Assembly: GCA_033026295.1 (NCBI GenBank)
Contig: CM065189.1
Location: 13,893,203-13,957,202, forward strand
From: Channa striata
Taxonomy: Eukaryota > Chordata > Actinopteri > Anabantiformes > Channidae
Direction: 5' to 3'
DNA: 64,000 nucleotides
Shown one piece after another: positions 37,346 through 48,684 of the stretch. Made by a program: the position numbers and the translations under genes. The notes under the pieces were generated by a model. It worked only from the letters and a program-made list of their open reading frames with translations. It made no database searches and was not told the origin of the DNA. Position 1 is the first letter of the stretch. Every line of letters starts with the position of its first letter.

Positions 37346-38284
37346 GTGCCTCGGGCTAATCTTTGAATCTTCCGAAACTAAAAAGGGGGGGAAGAGGATG
37401 TGAGATGTGAAAGTGTGTGTTCATGCATTATACTTTGTGTGAGTATGGACCGGTCGTCACTGATTTGGGTTGTCATGTCTTATCCAAACAGTTGCTTTGA
37501 TCAAACATATTTTCTTTTTCGCTCATCCCTCAAAAGCACTTTAAACGGAGGACGGCGCCAAAAGGCGGGAGAGCAGAGGGAGGCAGGGCCGAGGACGGCA
37601 AACGAGGTGAAATAACCGAGGGAAGAGTGTTTGAGGTTTCCCAAAATGCAGAGACGGAGGAGACGCACAAGACAAAAAAAAACAAAAAAGAAAACTGTGA
37701 AACGATACTGGAACGATAACAGCTATTCATCAAAAGTCGGTTGTTAGACAGATTTCACTTTTAAAGTTCATATCCTTTTAGTGATTCCTTCATACGTATT
37801 TCTGTTCTGAAGAAAAACCTTCAGACATGCTCCTGTGTTTTCAAGACATGACCTGATGAGGCTTCATAGTGCAAAGATGTAGAACATTGACAAATATGTC
37901 ATTTGAGACGTTTTAAAAAGAAATAGGAAAGGCATCTAATTCCTAACTGTTATATCATCTTCGGTGTTGTATATTTATTCAGTTCTGTACATTTGTCTGT
38001 CCTCTTGGCATGGCTAATTTGTGGGTCTTCATTTAGTATTATTTCATTTTCACTCATTCATATTCTTTTAAATGATTTTTTTTAAACGTCGGGTGTGTGT
38101 AAGCCTGCCTGCTGTGCTGTAAGCGTGGAAAAAAATAGTAATAAAACTTAAACAGCCATTATCATATACGATCAGATATGAGTCATAACATAATAGATGT
38201 ACTGGTGATATAGGAATTCCAATTATACTGGAGTTATGGGGTAATACTGCATATACACATACATGCCGTGCACATTTCGTGCCC

Positions 38285-38480
38285 CCAGCATCAACAACAT
38301 GGTTTGACAGTGTGACTCTGATAGCAACCAGCGTCTAACGGCAGCCTTTATTTTTGGGGTGGCGACAGTTTTGATATGCCGAGCAGAGATAAGAAATGCC
38401 ATTGCTATGAAAGGCCTCCTTAAGCCCACTTTTTGAAACCGCAGGCACGACTGAAGTCCCTGTAGATGCACTATAAGAAT
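38285..38480. promoter_or_regulatory. Candidate conserved non-coding element
   Basis: Unique sequence between an AT-rich flank and the purine tract, with GATAGCAACCAGCG, GCCTTTATTTTTGGGGTGGC and GAGCAGAGATAAGAAATGCC (a GATAAG GATA site). Overlapping minus-strand frames of 89 and 93 codons have no recognisable domain. Confidence 0.2.
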
Positions 38481-38599
38481 AATGTAGTGATGCTGTTGGA
38501 CCATTTAATGAAGGCGAGAGAGAGAAGATGAGGAGAGACAGAGCATTTATTTGCATTTTGTACTCTTCCTGCAAAACGCTGACTCCATTAAACAGCCAT

Positions 38600-39130
38600 G
38601 CCAATGAAGTTATAGAAGTGAAGCAAGAGAGAAAAGTAGATTGTGTCTTTTTGTCGGAGGGCAGCCATGACAGATTAGTAATGCACAGAAATAGACTCCT
38701 GCCTTCAAGAAAGAGAGAGGGGGAGTGATGAGGAAAGAGGGAGACTGTCTATCTGGGAAGAAAGAGAGAAAAATGGAGAGAGGCGAGAGGTGATGAAGAC
38801 AGTGATTTAGAGTGAAAGAAATAGATTTACAGAATGGCAAGTGGTCATGGGAGAAGAATGTGGGGAAGGAAGCTGGCGCCGAAGAAAGATAAGTGAAGGA
38901 AGAAAAACGGGTGAAGGAGAGAGGGGCATGATTTACCGGAGGAGAGCGGGATTTGAGGGATGGCGGGAGAGAGGAAGAGTGGAAAGACAAAGAAAACGTA
39001 AAGACGGAGTTTAAGCGAGGAAGCAGGTGAGCAGCGGAAAGAGAAGGATGGAGAGAGAAAAGGTGGGACGAGGCAGCGCCGGGCGAGCGAGGGAAGAAGA
39101 CGGAGCGACACAGAGAGCATATCGATCCAC
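38600..39130. repeat. Long purine-rich tract
   Basis: Over 500 bp of the plus strand are mostly GAA/GGA/GAG, ending in GCGCCGGGCGAGCGAGGGAA. The 224-codon minus-strand frame over it, the longest in the window, is Ser/Leu/Phe/Pro-rich low complexity with CA-repeat translation at its start. It is not a gene. Confidence 0.8.
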
Positions 39131-39222
39131 GTAGTGAACACCCTCCCACTTCTTCCTCCAGCCCCCCAGCATGGATTAGTGCTACAGGCCTCAAACCACA
39201 CAGGTCACCAGCCGCACGGCAC

Positions 39223-39226
<4 letters not shown>

Positions 39227-39266
<40 letters not shown>
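39227..39266. repeat. (CA)20 microsatellite
   Basis: Perfect run of about 20 AC units at the right edge of a long purine tract. Confidence 0.95.
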
Positions 39267-39268
<2 letters not shown>

Positions 39269-39373
39269 ATGGACGAAAAAACACACCAGTTCTGACTACT
39301 GCAGTGTTGACAGGAAATATGTTAGATATACTAGTTTGGGTTCAATCCAAGTTCAATCCAAACATGAGGCGTG

Positions 39374-39421
39374 CACACACACACACACACAGACACACAG
39401 ACACAGACACACACACACACA
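39374..39421. repeat. (CA)n microsatellite with GACA interruptions
   Basis: CA units interrupted by CAGA at three places. Confidence 0.93.
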
Positions 39422-39566
39422 GATTCCTAGGGGCAGTGTGGGACACCATTCTTTGTGTTCATTGATCCAGAGCAAGAAAAGTCAGACCACTCAAGCTGTG
39501 ACAGAATCTTGGCTCACACACATTTGTGCTCACACACATACACACACCTGGCCTTCTTGTCACATC

Positions 39567-39602
39567 TGTGTGTGTGTGTGTGTGTGTGCGTGTGTGTGTG
39601 TG
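39567..39602. repeat. (GT)n microsatellite
   Basis: About 18 GT units with one GC break, 150 bp from the opposite-sense CA array at 39374. Confidence 0.93.
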
Positions 39603-39892
39603 CGGGGTGGGGGTTGGACGATGAATGTATGGCAGCGGTGCAGAAAGATGGAGGAAGAGAGGATGAAGGGAGGAAAGAAAAGGGGGTGCACAGCAGTCAC
39701 AAAGACGAACGAGACGGACGAGAAAGAAAAAAAAAAACCCAGGACGATGAAGGGAGTGAGGCATGTGAGACGAACAGCTGGAATGGACAGAGAAGTAAAT
39801 GAGAGAAAGGACAGAGACGTGGCGCTGACATATTTACAGGACAAGACCAAATCGTCCATCTCGTCTAAATGCATGCAGGAGCTCCGGAGGTT

Positions 39893-39918
39893 ATGTGTGT
39901 GTGTGTGTGTGTGTGTGT
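39893..39918. repeat. (GT)n microsatellite
   Basis: Thirteen GT units. This is the fourth array within 700 bp. Confidence 0.93.
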
Positions 39919-41357
39919 TTGCAGTCTAACCAGACAGCAATCCCTGCTCAAGGCCAAACCTATATAGATCATATCCCTATCATCGTATTATTGCCTTCAG
40001 CTGGAGATGGAAGAGAGAGAGGGATACGAACACAACAGTTTAACCGCCTCTCTCTGCCCCTCATACGCAAACACACGTCCTCTCTCGTCTCTAAATACCC
40101 CGATTCACTTCCCGTTGGCTTGCCTCCACCTTCCCCTTTGTCAACTCTTCTCTTCCTCTCTGTTTGTGCTCCCAGTCCCCCACTTTACCACGTCTTTATC
40201 ACTCAAAAAAGAATTTAAGCTGGTGTATTTCAAAGACCTACACCAACAGCCGCCAGTGGCAGCGGGGCTGGACTGAAGCAGGAGCTGGCAGAGACGTGAA
40301 CCTTTGAGGATGGGTGGTGCCTTCACCCGGACATCAAAACAAAGAAAAACACATGAACTGCCTCTTAGAAGTCGTGTTTGAACAGCATTACAAATCTAAA
40401 AAAGTCCAAGAGGAAATTTTTACTGCGCTATTCTAATCTGTATTAATATGCGCAGTTGTTTATTTTATTGCAACTGATCCCAGCTTTGCTTGCTTTTAAT
40501 ATAGTTTCTGATGCTATATCTCTCTTTTTTCCACTGTTTTATGAGTGATCGTGCTGCCTCCAGAAATGGAATCAGAGCAGAAAGAGAAAAACTAACATAA
40601 AATCTATGGTATCTGATATTGCTTTACTGTCAGATTCATGTCTGGGGCTTTCATCATACAGTCTAAAAAGAGTGTAAACAAAATCTCACAAAGCACATGA
40701 AATTTTGAGCATCACGCAACATTTTCTGCATATGAACAGCTGTTGACACACAGCAGTGGCATCTTGACCCAGGCAAATGTGTGCTGATGCGTCACTCCTG
40801 CTCGCTACAGAGGAACTACTTCATACTGTAAACTGTGTACGTACAATTTTCTTTCATATTGTTTCACATCTTTGCCTTTCTCCTTTTATGGTCTTTCATC
40901 TTTTCTCTTCTCCTGCTTCTTTAAAGTCATCACATCCCCTTCTCCGTCTGCTTTGTTGTGCCATTTTCCAAGTTGTTTATCCGTCTTAAGCATCATTAAA
41001 TATCTCATTTTATGTTCCCTGTTGAAAATAAAGCATATTCAAAGCAATGAAACATATACAGCGCATATACAGCACAGAAATGGTATGAGATTAAAACAAG
41101 TTGCCGGTGACAAAAAGAAAAAAGTGACATATTTGTGTCACAGCTCTACAGCAGAGATGACAGTGCGGAGCTGAAATGCTCCTGCTCGTTGTGGATCTTT
41201 CATTGAACCACTTTCACGTTCTGTGGAACAGTAAACAAAAGACCTCGGCTTACACGCCATGTTTGGGGAATTTTAATCGGAAAGTCTTAACCCATAGTGG
41301 GCCTCTGAAGAAGACTGTGCCGTGGGGATCCAAAAGTGCAGAGCGGGCCCCGTCGAA

Positions 41358-41360
<3 letters not shown>

Positions 41361-41399
<39 letters not shown>
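41361..41399. repeat. (CT)19 microsatellite
   Basis: Perfect CT run. Such mirror-symmetric polypyrimidine can form triplex (H-) DNA. Confidence 0.96.
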
Positions 41400-41401
<2 letters not shown>

Positions 41402-41467
41402 CCCCTCTGGTGAGACCAGCTGTCTCATAGCAACAGGATGACACTGTTCCTGACTGCCTGACCACCT

Positions 41468-41468
<1 letters not shown>

Positions 41469-41503
<35 letters not shown>
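41469..41503. repeat. (CA)17 microsatellite
   Basis: Perfect CA run 70 bp after the CT array. Confidence 0.95.
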
Positions 41504-41510
<7 letters not shown>

Positions 41511-41893
41511 CACAGAGAGAGAGCGAGAGAAAGGGATGCACATATAATTTATATATATCCAGCAGAAATCTCGTTCTTTGTGCAGAGTGCCATCTGTTTT
41601 CTAAGATTTACTACTGCTCCCACACATTGCCAACATTAAGTTGTTTAAAGTCTTCTTACCCTGCACCTCCACCCCATCGTGGTGTTTTTGATGCACTATG
41701 TACCAAACTTATTTTGTATGTGTGTTTGACTGTATCATCTATACATAATGTTGGACTTTCATTGCGTCGAAGCGATCTGTACGTTTCCATAGATGCAGTG
41801 AATTACAGATTTAAAGCACATGTAAGTCTGCAGGTTAGAACGTTTGCAATAGAAGATAAATGAAGTACCGATGGGTGAGTTAGGAGCCTTCTT

Positions 41894-42300
41894 GTATACA
41901 ATGATCGGCCATGACATTATCACCAGCTCGTGGTTATTGTGAACTTATGAATGCTGATGCGTCACTATTCTTTGACCACCTGTCCTCACATGAAGTGATT
42001 AAAGTCATTTCCACTTTTACCAGCAGTGACCTTTAACCCTTATTTTTTAGCATGTACATTTCAAATACACAGTTTACTTTTAAATAATGTAGAAAATCTG
42101 CTTGGTGCACATCAGTAAAACCTTTCAAGTGGTATTTGAACTTGGTCTTTTACTATTGAGTATTGAATTTGTGCACCACCTCTTCACACGCCGTAGGACA
42201 TTTCGCTGTGTATGGGGCTTCTGAGAGTGACCATGCTGACCTTTGTCCTCCATAACACTATTAAAACCACCAGTATTAATGTTCTAGCTGATCTGTGTGT
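41894..42300 (+). mobile_element. Internally deleted Tc1/mariner-like transposon of a second family
   Basis: The left end, ATGATCGGCCATGACATTAT at 41901-41920, and the right end, TTAATGTTCTAGCTGATC at 42276-42293, are imperfect inverted repeats of the fish Tc1 family whose ends read TGATCAGCCATAACATTA. An internal block, TGTATGGGGCTTCTGAGAGT then GACCATGCTGACC (about 42208-42244), matches the transposase region of that family in the expected place and sense. Only about 400 bp of a roughly 1.3-kb element remain. There is no coding capacity. A GT repeat follows the right end directly. Confidence 0.75.
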
Positions 42301-44418
42301 GTGTGGGTGTGTGTGTATAACAATGGCAGATCGATTAGTTCCTTTTGAACCTATACAAGTAGAAGAGAGAAGGCCAGTGTTCTGCTTTTAGCTTTAGCCC
42401 CTTCATTATCATCCCAGACGCCTCTAAAGTCATCGGGAATATTTAGTTTTCAGAATGCAGCTTCTCATAGATGTGTAACTCATGCAGGTGAAATCAATGA
42501 CTGCAAAGGTTAAAATATAAAAACCTTTCTGGGATTTTTCAAAGAAGCCGTCTCCTTTCATATGTCATCCGATTCAAATACAAGGAAGAAGGCACACGGC
42601 TTCATTTTGGTGAAATTAGACAAGTTGTATTCACGATGCCCTTGAACAGCATCTGGTAGCCACCAAACACAGATTCAGGCTGAATTTTAAAGACTCATAT
42701 GCGTAGACACAGATGCGTCAAATCCATCCAACAACGACGATGTATATGCGTTCTATCACATCTGAGGAAAAATCTATACAGACCAGAAGTATGCAAGACG
42801 AACGGGAAAGCGAAAGAAAGGAAGAGGGGAGGAATGAAAAAGCACGATTCCTGCATAGGCGGTCGGCACCAGGAACAGTACAGTATCTATTACACATCAA
42901 AGCCATTTCACTCCCTTTTTCCTCTTTGCTCTGTTTGCCTCCAATCCCAAAAATGTGCTTGAAATCGTCAATGAAAGGAATAAAAGAGAGGAAAATGTAG
43001 CAGAAAGTCACGATGGGAACAGAAAGGAACAGATGGTGGTGCACTTAGAACTCGGGCGTCTCACATACATGTGTTTTATGGTGAGTACACTTACAAATAA
43101 AAGCACACTCAGCCTCATACAGAAGGTTTTTTTACTCTGTTGTTAACTTTGTTGAAGGATGTTGCCTAATGTGAGTTTCGTGTCTTTTATTCTGTCTCGT
43201 CTTTATTTTTCAGGTACAAATTGTCTAAATCAGACAAATTGGAAATGAGGATGATATAGTGAAGAAGACCGACACTTGAACACCGCTCATCGATGAAACC
43301 CATGAGTTCCATCCCACGCTCAAGTCTTGATTTGTATTTGGGGGAAAAAATGGAGAGAAGTATTGTATATGTAAAATATCTGACACTGGGTTTTTCTTCA
43401 AGTGTGCCATTAAAGAAATGCAAATCAGGCTTGATGCGAACACTTAGGAGTTTGTCAGTTTGTCAGCACAGTCGCTGCGGCTGAAAGTATCGCTCCACTG
43501 TAAATCTTGATAGAAGCTTGTTTTTTCAAGTGGCTGTCGTTCGCTGCTCAAAGGAAAAAATTACCATCTTAGGGTTCTTTCTTTGCAGAGAGCTCGGGGT
43601 GAAGTTAGGGCAAGGAGGTGGGCTGCAGTGCTGCACACTCGAAGATAACGGTGGAGATTTTGATTTACAAGTTCAGATTTGATCGTGGCATGCTGGGAAA
43701 AGCTGGAAAGGGTAAAATGGCTAGAAAAGGCTCAACTCATACAAGGGAACAAACAAGTGACACCAGACCGTTCAGATACAGGCGTGTGCCCCCAGAGCTC
43801 ACTAACACATGCACTCACAGTCTGAGGCTGCCACACATACACACTGCACAGACCAATGCACACTAAGCATCAAAAGCAGGTATAAGGACAAGATCAAGAG
43901 AATCTTCACATAAAAAATAAATAACAACACAATATCAAAATGAGTCTCTTTCATGTCAAGAAAAAAAGGGAATGAGTTATTTTCCCGGAATGCAGCTTTC
44001 AATTTCAAGAGTGAAAGGCACATAGGCTGCGTGAACAATATGTAAAGTTATTTCAGTGAAAACAAGTTCAGAAGTAATAAGCTCAAGCTGTAGCACATGA
44101 ATCAAGCTCCATGTGGCTCTATATCTCACAAGCCACTGCCTTGGTACCGTGTCCACACACACACACACAGACAGAACTACACGACGGTGGTGGACGTGCT
44201 GCGTAAAGGTCATGGAAAGTCAAACGTAGGTGCTCGGTGGTAAATGCTAACCTCAGCATGCCGACACGCTCACAGTGACAGATGCTAATCTTTAGGAGGT
44301 GAAATGTCAAAAAGGTAAAGTGGACGAGCTGTGTAGGGCCAATGTTCATATGCACCAATCGGATTCGTTGGAATGTTCCCTGCATCCAGTTATTTAACAG
44401 AAAAAGAGAAACATTTTA
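42301..44418. other. Non-coding, no gene seen
   Basis: Unique sequence. Frames of up to 108 codons near 42700-43050 overlap on both strands and show no domain. Confidence 0.6.
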
Positions 44419-44671
44419 GGGGCAGTGGTGGTTGATAACCGAGTGCTTCCTTAGAAGTCCGCCTGTTCAATACCCTGGACGGGCAGAATTGCAGTGAAAA
44501 AGCAGTCCTTGCTCCCTCTCATCAGCAGCACTTGAGCAGAACCAGCAGGTCAGGCTGTGATTGCAGCTTCCAGGTGTGAAAGTGTGTGAATGTGATCAGG
44601 GTGTTCCAGCAAAAGAGAGGCAGCCTCTCAATAAACCTGCCCCGAATAAATGACGGGTTAAAAACAAATGA
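44419..44671 (+). mobile_element. tRNA-derived SINE
   Basis: The element starts GGGGCAGTGGTGGTTGATAA, a degenerate A box. A B-box-like TGTTCAATACCCTGG follows at 44464-44478. The body then reads GGGCAGAATTGCAGTG, CTCCCTCTCATCAGCAGCAC, TGCAGCTTCCAGGTGTG, GTGATCAGGGTGTTCCAGCA and CTCAATAAACCTGCCCCGAA, an arrangement I recognise from abundant percomorph SINEs. The 3' side runs into an AAAACAAATG-type A-rich tail. The orientation is plus. The A box has several substitutions, so the copy is probably transcriptionally dead. Confidence 0.7.
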
Positions 44672-46509
44672 AACGCACGGTTTAAAGACACAGAGGGATT
44701 AAATACACAAAAAGAAAATGGATTTGATGCCAGACGCTCTCAGTGGACTGTCAGGAAAAAGTGCCGGGCACTCAGAATCTCATTCGAGATAGAGGCTTCA
44801 CTCGCAGGTTTGCCAGTCGCCGGCTGAAGAACTCATGCACAATCAGTTGTAGCCGTGTCCATCATTCCTGTTGCCGCCTTCATTTCATTTCAGATGAAAA
44901 TTTAATCCAAGTTCCTATATCAGTATCTCCATAACCTGCACCTGCCATTGACACAAGCTACCGCCGCCTCTGTTCAACCCATCGCCTGCATAATACAAGC
45001 AAAAGTCTGATCGCACTGAAAATGTTACAGAGGCAAATAAATAACGGTTGCAAATGCAAAGCCCATGATCAAACTAATCATTATTCAAATAACATATGCA
45101 CATTCAGATTGCATTTTCATAACTTTAGTATAGAGGGCATCAAACTAGATGTGCGCTTGTGTCAGCCATCAGTTTATCGTGTACGTTTGCTCAATAAAAT
45201 CAGACTTCAATTTGGCAAGTAGTCCAGCAAAGTTTTACAAGGCTCCAGGGTTTGACTTTTACATGATTCACAAATGTATTATCCATATATTGTTTTCACC
45301 CTACGTGGACTTGTGCTGTGCTCGCGGTGCTGACCCATCAGAACCTTTCTCCACACAGTCTCTCTCACTCCTCTGCCCTCGACTCTCTGCTGCATTATCA
45401 TCACTCTCTATCTGTGGCTCTCTGAGGCGAAACACCGTTCTTTGTCCTGCTCTCCATCACACCATCTCCCTTCACCACCTCACTCTTAAATGACAGGGAC
45501 GAGCGGTGACAAGGACCCTGTCCCCTTTTTTTGTCTGTTCTTCATATTCAGGTTGCCTCTTTCTAAGAATGTTTTATGTTGCTTTTATTTTTACATTTTG
45601 TGTTTTCACGCTTCCCCCACGTCCATTTTATTAACTTAACCTTGACTATGAGAGACTAATGGAGTGTTATAAACAATAAAGGCAGGCATAAATTCTTCAA
45701 AAAGCATTCAAGATCAAAAATCCCAAAACGCAGCCAGATGTTATTACAAAGAATATCGTCTCAACTTATTCCCACAGTGAATGAATAACAGTCCTTCATG
45801 TACATATGGAACAAAGTCAGTAATGCATCAGTCAAGATGAATTGTTGGGATATTGTCGAATGTACGAACTAGATGGGGTGTTTTTAGACACCTTTACGAG
45901 ATGGCTATATAATAAAGAAACGGTGTCTGCATTTTAACAAAGGACAGAGAAATCCAATTTCAATACATGTATTAAACTATGCGTCTTGAATACCTGTGTA
46001 TACAAGAGGCATATTTCAATATCAGGTGTAAAGGTAAGTGAATTAAAAAAGATGTGTGATGGGAAAGCATGTTAATGTGAGCTTAAAAGAGGGCCATCCA
46101 ATCTTTTCCTTACCCTCTTCCTCACAGTCGGACTGCCTAGATCACATACATATTTAACCCATTTATCCCACAACATCAGTTTTACCTTCTCGTCATTAAA
46201 GAATTTTAACTCAGCAAGATGAAATATTTAAACTATTGCCTCAAAGAACGGCAAAAGCTAAAAAACAATCCAAAATAATCAACACATGACCAGACAGACG
46301 GCAACCCCAGCTGGATTAACAACGAAATGGTTAATAAAGTCAGATCAGGGATTATAGTTCAGTGGAGGATCCGCGGTAACTGAACATTTAGGAGCTGAAC
46401 ATGTGTTGATGTTGGGGTCCGTACCAAACTCGATCCCTTAAATTGTACAACTTGTCGTTCTGCCCCAGTTTCATGTGTGTTGTTCATGAGCCACATCAGT
46501 TAAAGTGTG
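44672..46509. other. Non-coding, no gene seen
   Basis: Unique AT-rich sequence. A 114-codon frame at 45149-45493 has no recognisable domain. Confidence 0.6.
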
Positions 46510-46737
46510 AACAACTGCAGAACCGCCTTGGGACCAATGAAAGAACCGCGTTGTAAGTGCTGATGTCACAGTGCAGCTCCTCTGCTGGGAGAGGATCGTT
46601 CCAGTCAATCCTCTGTAGCTTGTTAAAAATAATGGTCTTCTCCGTCCAGAATGTGGACACTCGTGTCCTCAAAGGAGCGACCCTTGTCTTTCAGATGCAA
46701 ACAGACTCCTGAGCTGGCTCCGCTGTGTCGTGCCAGG
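46510..46737 (-). pseudogene. Penelope-like retroelement relic, C-terminal (GIY-YIG side) region
   Basis: Read on the minus strand from about 46733, one frame gives RHSGASSGVCLHLKDKG, then RSFEDTSVHILDGEDHYF, then a stop. After a frame change a second stretch reads ISTYNAVLSLVPRR. These match, in order, the conserved downstream part of Penelope-like elements as I know them: a LHLK-KGHSFED--V-ILDRE core followed by a LSPTYNAVLSSLPRR-type tail. The segment between them, which normally carries WFERGVKEAIYV and LNRGGG, is missing or scrambled. Reverse transcriptase and the start of the endonuclease are not seen upstream (46740-47000). This is a short dead fragment of a retroelement, not a host gene. 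Confidence 0.7.
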
Positions 46738-48231
46738 CATTAAGTGGATGTTTAGATTCTCCAGTGAACAAAAGTGAACAAAAGAATCTTAAACTATGAG
46801 TTATGTGGCTGAGCCTCGGACTCAGTTGAGTTTTCCCACAGTCCAGGGACCCCAAACACACATGAATAAAGCAGGCTACCAGGTCTTTGGACTGACCTCC
46901 GCCCTGTCCAAACCACAGTGTTTGGACTGTTCACCACGCCACAAAACCAACAAATTTGATTTGTTCTACTCATTCAGAGAAGAAGAAAAACGTCCAACCA
47001 AAGTCCAGTAAGAAGCTCAATAATTGCTTCTGAAAGCATGAAAGCATGGTGAAAAAAGGTGACATTTATGTAAGTGTTAAATGTGTTTTATGGCTTTCTG
47101 CTGAATAGAGACAAATGTTGTACAACCAATTTAAAATAAAGACAGTTTGACGAACTCCTGTGATTGTTGGTCTCAGTCACTGGAGGCGTCAGCAGCACCT
47201 TATAACACTATATTAATAAGCATATGAAATAATATTCAAAAAAGTTACAAAGTGTTGCTTTAATAGACTTTTGTCGAACTTACACAACTTTTTCTCTTTG
47301 TCCTCCACTTTTTAACGCACCCTCCCTCCCTTTACCTTAACTTTTCCTTGAGCCTATTTCATGCCCCTGAAATCTGATGCAACGCCTCGCTGGCACACAG
47401 CTCCACTCTTCCCCCTTCGTATTTCTCCATCATTCCGCGCTATCCATCCCTCGCTCGTTCCTGTTTTCCTCCTCCTCTCCTTGACGCTCTTGCTTCATTT
47501 GGCTCATGATGAGGTGTCACCGTTCTGCCCTTGAGTGAGCGAGCGACATTCCCCTCTGACAAAAAGGGTTTCGGTGTGCGTGTGGATACTGGCATGTGTG
47601 TAACGTGATTGCCGGTATCTGCTGTATGTCTCTGTGTGTGAGTATGTTCTGCATGTGTGTGGCCCAGCTTGGCCTGTAGAAGTGACAGACATCAGGACTG
47701 TGCTGTCACAGCAGGAGAGGAGATGATTTACTTGTCAGGGGGCTGAGGGACAGGGAGGCAGATAAATGCACCGTTCTGCCGGTGGGATAAGGTAGAGATG
47801 CTAAGCTATAGAGGAGAGCTTAAAGTGCCACTGATGGCACATGTTGTCTGTCTGCTGCAGGGCATGTTTTCATCCTAATCATCTTTCAGATCATGTCAGC
47901 GTCTGTCCTGGGTTGTGGATTTACTCTCCAAGCCAAAGCAAAACTATAATTTCAGCTTTGTTTGAGCATCAACAGTAGACGGGACTGTTTCAGTGGCCTA
48001 AAACAACCAGGCTTGGAGCAGACTGAACTTAACGAATCACAAAGGGTTTTGGTGTCAGTCTGCAGCCTGGATTAGCTTGTTTGTGTTATAGACCTCCATT
48101 GTTCTTGAAAAACAATCATAAAATAACACTAATTTACATTACTGGGTAGTCAACATATTTTTACCAAACCAACATCCAAACTGGAACTTGTACTGCGGAC
48201 AATTGACTGTGAACATTGCGGTGTCTCACAT
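46738..48231. other. Non-coding, no gene seen
   Basis: Unique sequence between the Penelope relic and the minisatellite. It includes a short direct duplication (AGTGAACAAA) at about 46764-46785. No further Penelope sequence is recognised. Confidence 0.55.
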
Positions 48232-48684
48232 GACTTTGGACAGTAGACACGTTGACATTGTTCACATGACTTTGGACGGTAGACACGTTGGACAGTAGAC
48301 ACGTTGACATTGTTTCACATGACTTTGGACAGTAGACACGTTGACATTGTTTCACATGACTTTGGACAGTAGACACGTTGGACAGTAGACACGTTGACAT
48401 TGTTTCACATGACTTTGGACAGTAGACACGTTGACATTGTTTCACATGACTTTGGACAGTAGACACGTTGGACAGTAGACACGCGTTGACATTGTTTCAC
48501 ATGACTTTGGACAGTAGACACGTTGACATTGTTCACATGACTTTGGACAGTAGACACGTTGGACAGTAGACACGTTGACATTGTTTCACATGACTTTGGA
48601 CAGTAGACACGTTGACATTGTTTCACATGACTTTGGACAGTAGACACGTTGACATTGTTTCACATGACTTTGGACAGTAGACAT
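48232..48684. repeat. Minisatellite of 37-bp units with a 90-bp higher-order period
   Basis: Eleven copies of a unit containing CATGACTTTGGACAGTAGAC then ACGTTGACATTGTTTCA are present. The GACTTTGGA block starts at 48232, 48268, 48321, 48358, 48411, 48448, 48503, 48539, 48592, 48629 and 48666. Spacings are 36, 53, 37, 53, 37, 55, 36, 53, 37 and 37. The longer spacings hold a duplicated GTTGGACAGTAGACAC piece. Short and long units alternate for the first nine copies, which gives a 90-bp dimer; the last two spacings are plain. Copies are nearly identical, so the array is young. Because 90 is divisible by 3, minus-strand frames stay open across it and give a repetitive peptide (VYCPKSCETMSTCLLS), which I regard as an artefact. 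Confidence 0.95.

Larger units (their letters stand above)
39919..41893. other. Non-coding, simple-repeat rich
   Basis: Unique sequence surrounding the CT and CA arrays. The open frames of 70-107 codons are Ser/Leu/Pro-rich products of pyrimidine bias. Confidence 0.6.

Noticed and set aside
38610..39284. 224-codon minus-strand open frame, the longest in the window
   Set aside because: It is the pyrimidine-rich complement of a GA tract plus a CA microsatellite. Its Ser/Leu/Phe/Pro content follows from composition. No domain or splice signals were seen.
39336..39929. 197-codon plus-strand open frame
   Set aside because: It is built from three CA/GT microsatellites (His-Thr and Cys-Val repeats) and a purine tract. 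Overlapping frames on both strands are equally long.
48161..48647. Repeat peptide frames (VYCPKSCETMSTCLLS units) on the minus strand
   Set aside because: They are by-products of a 90-bp higher-order minisatellite. There is no signal peptide, upstream promoter or conserved context.
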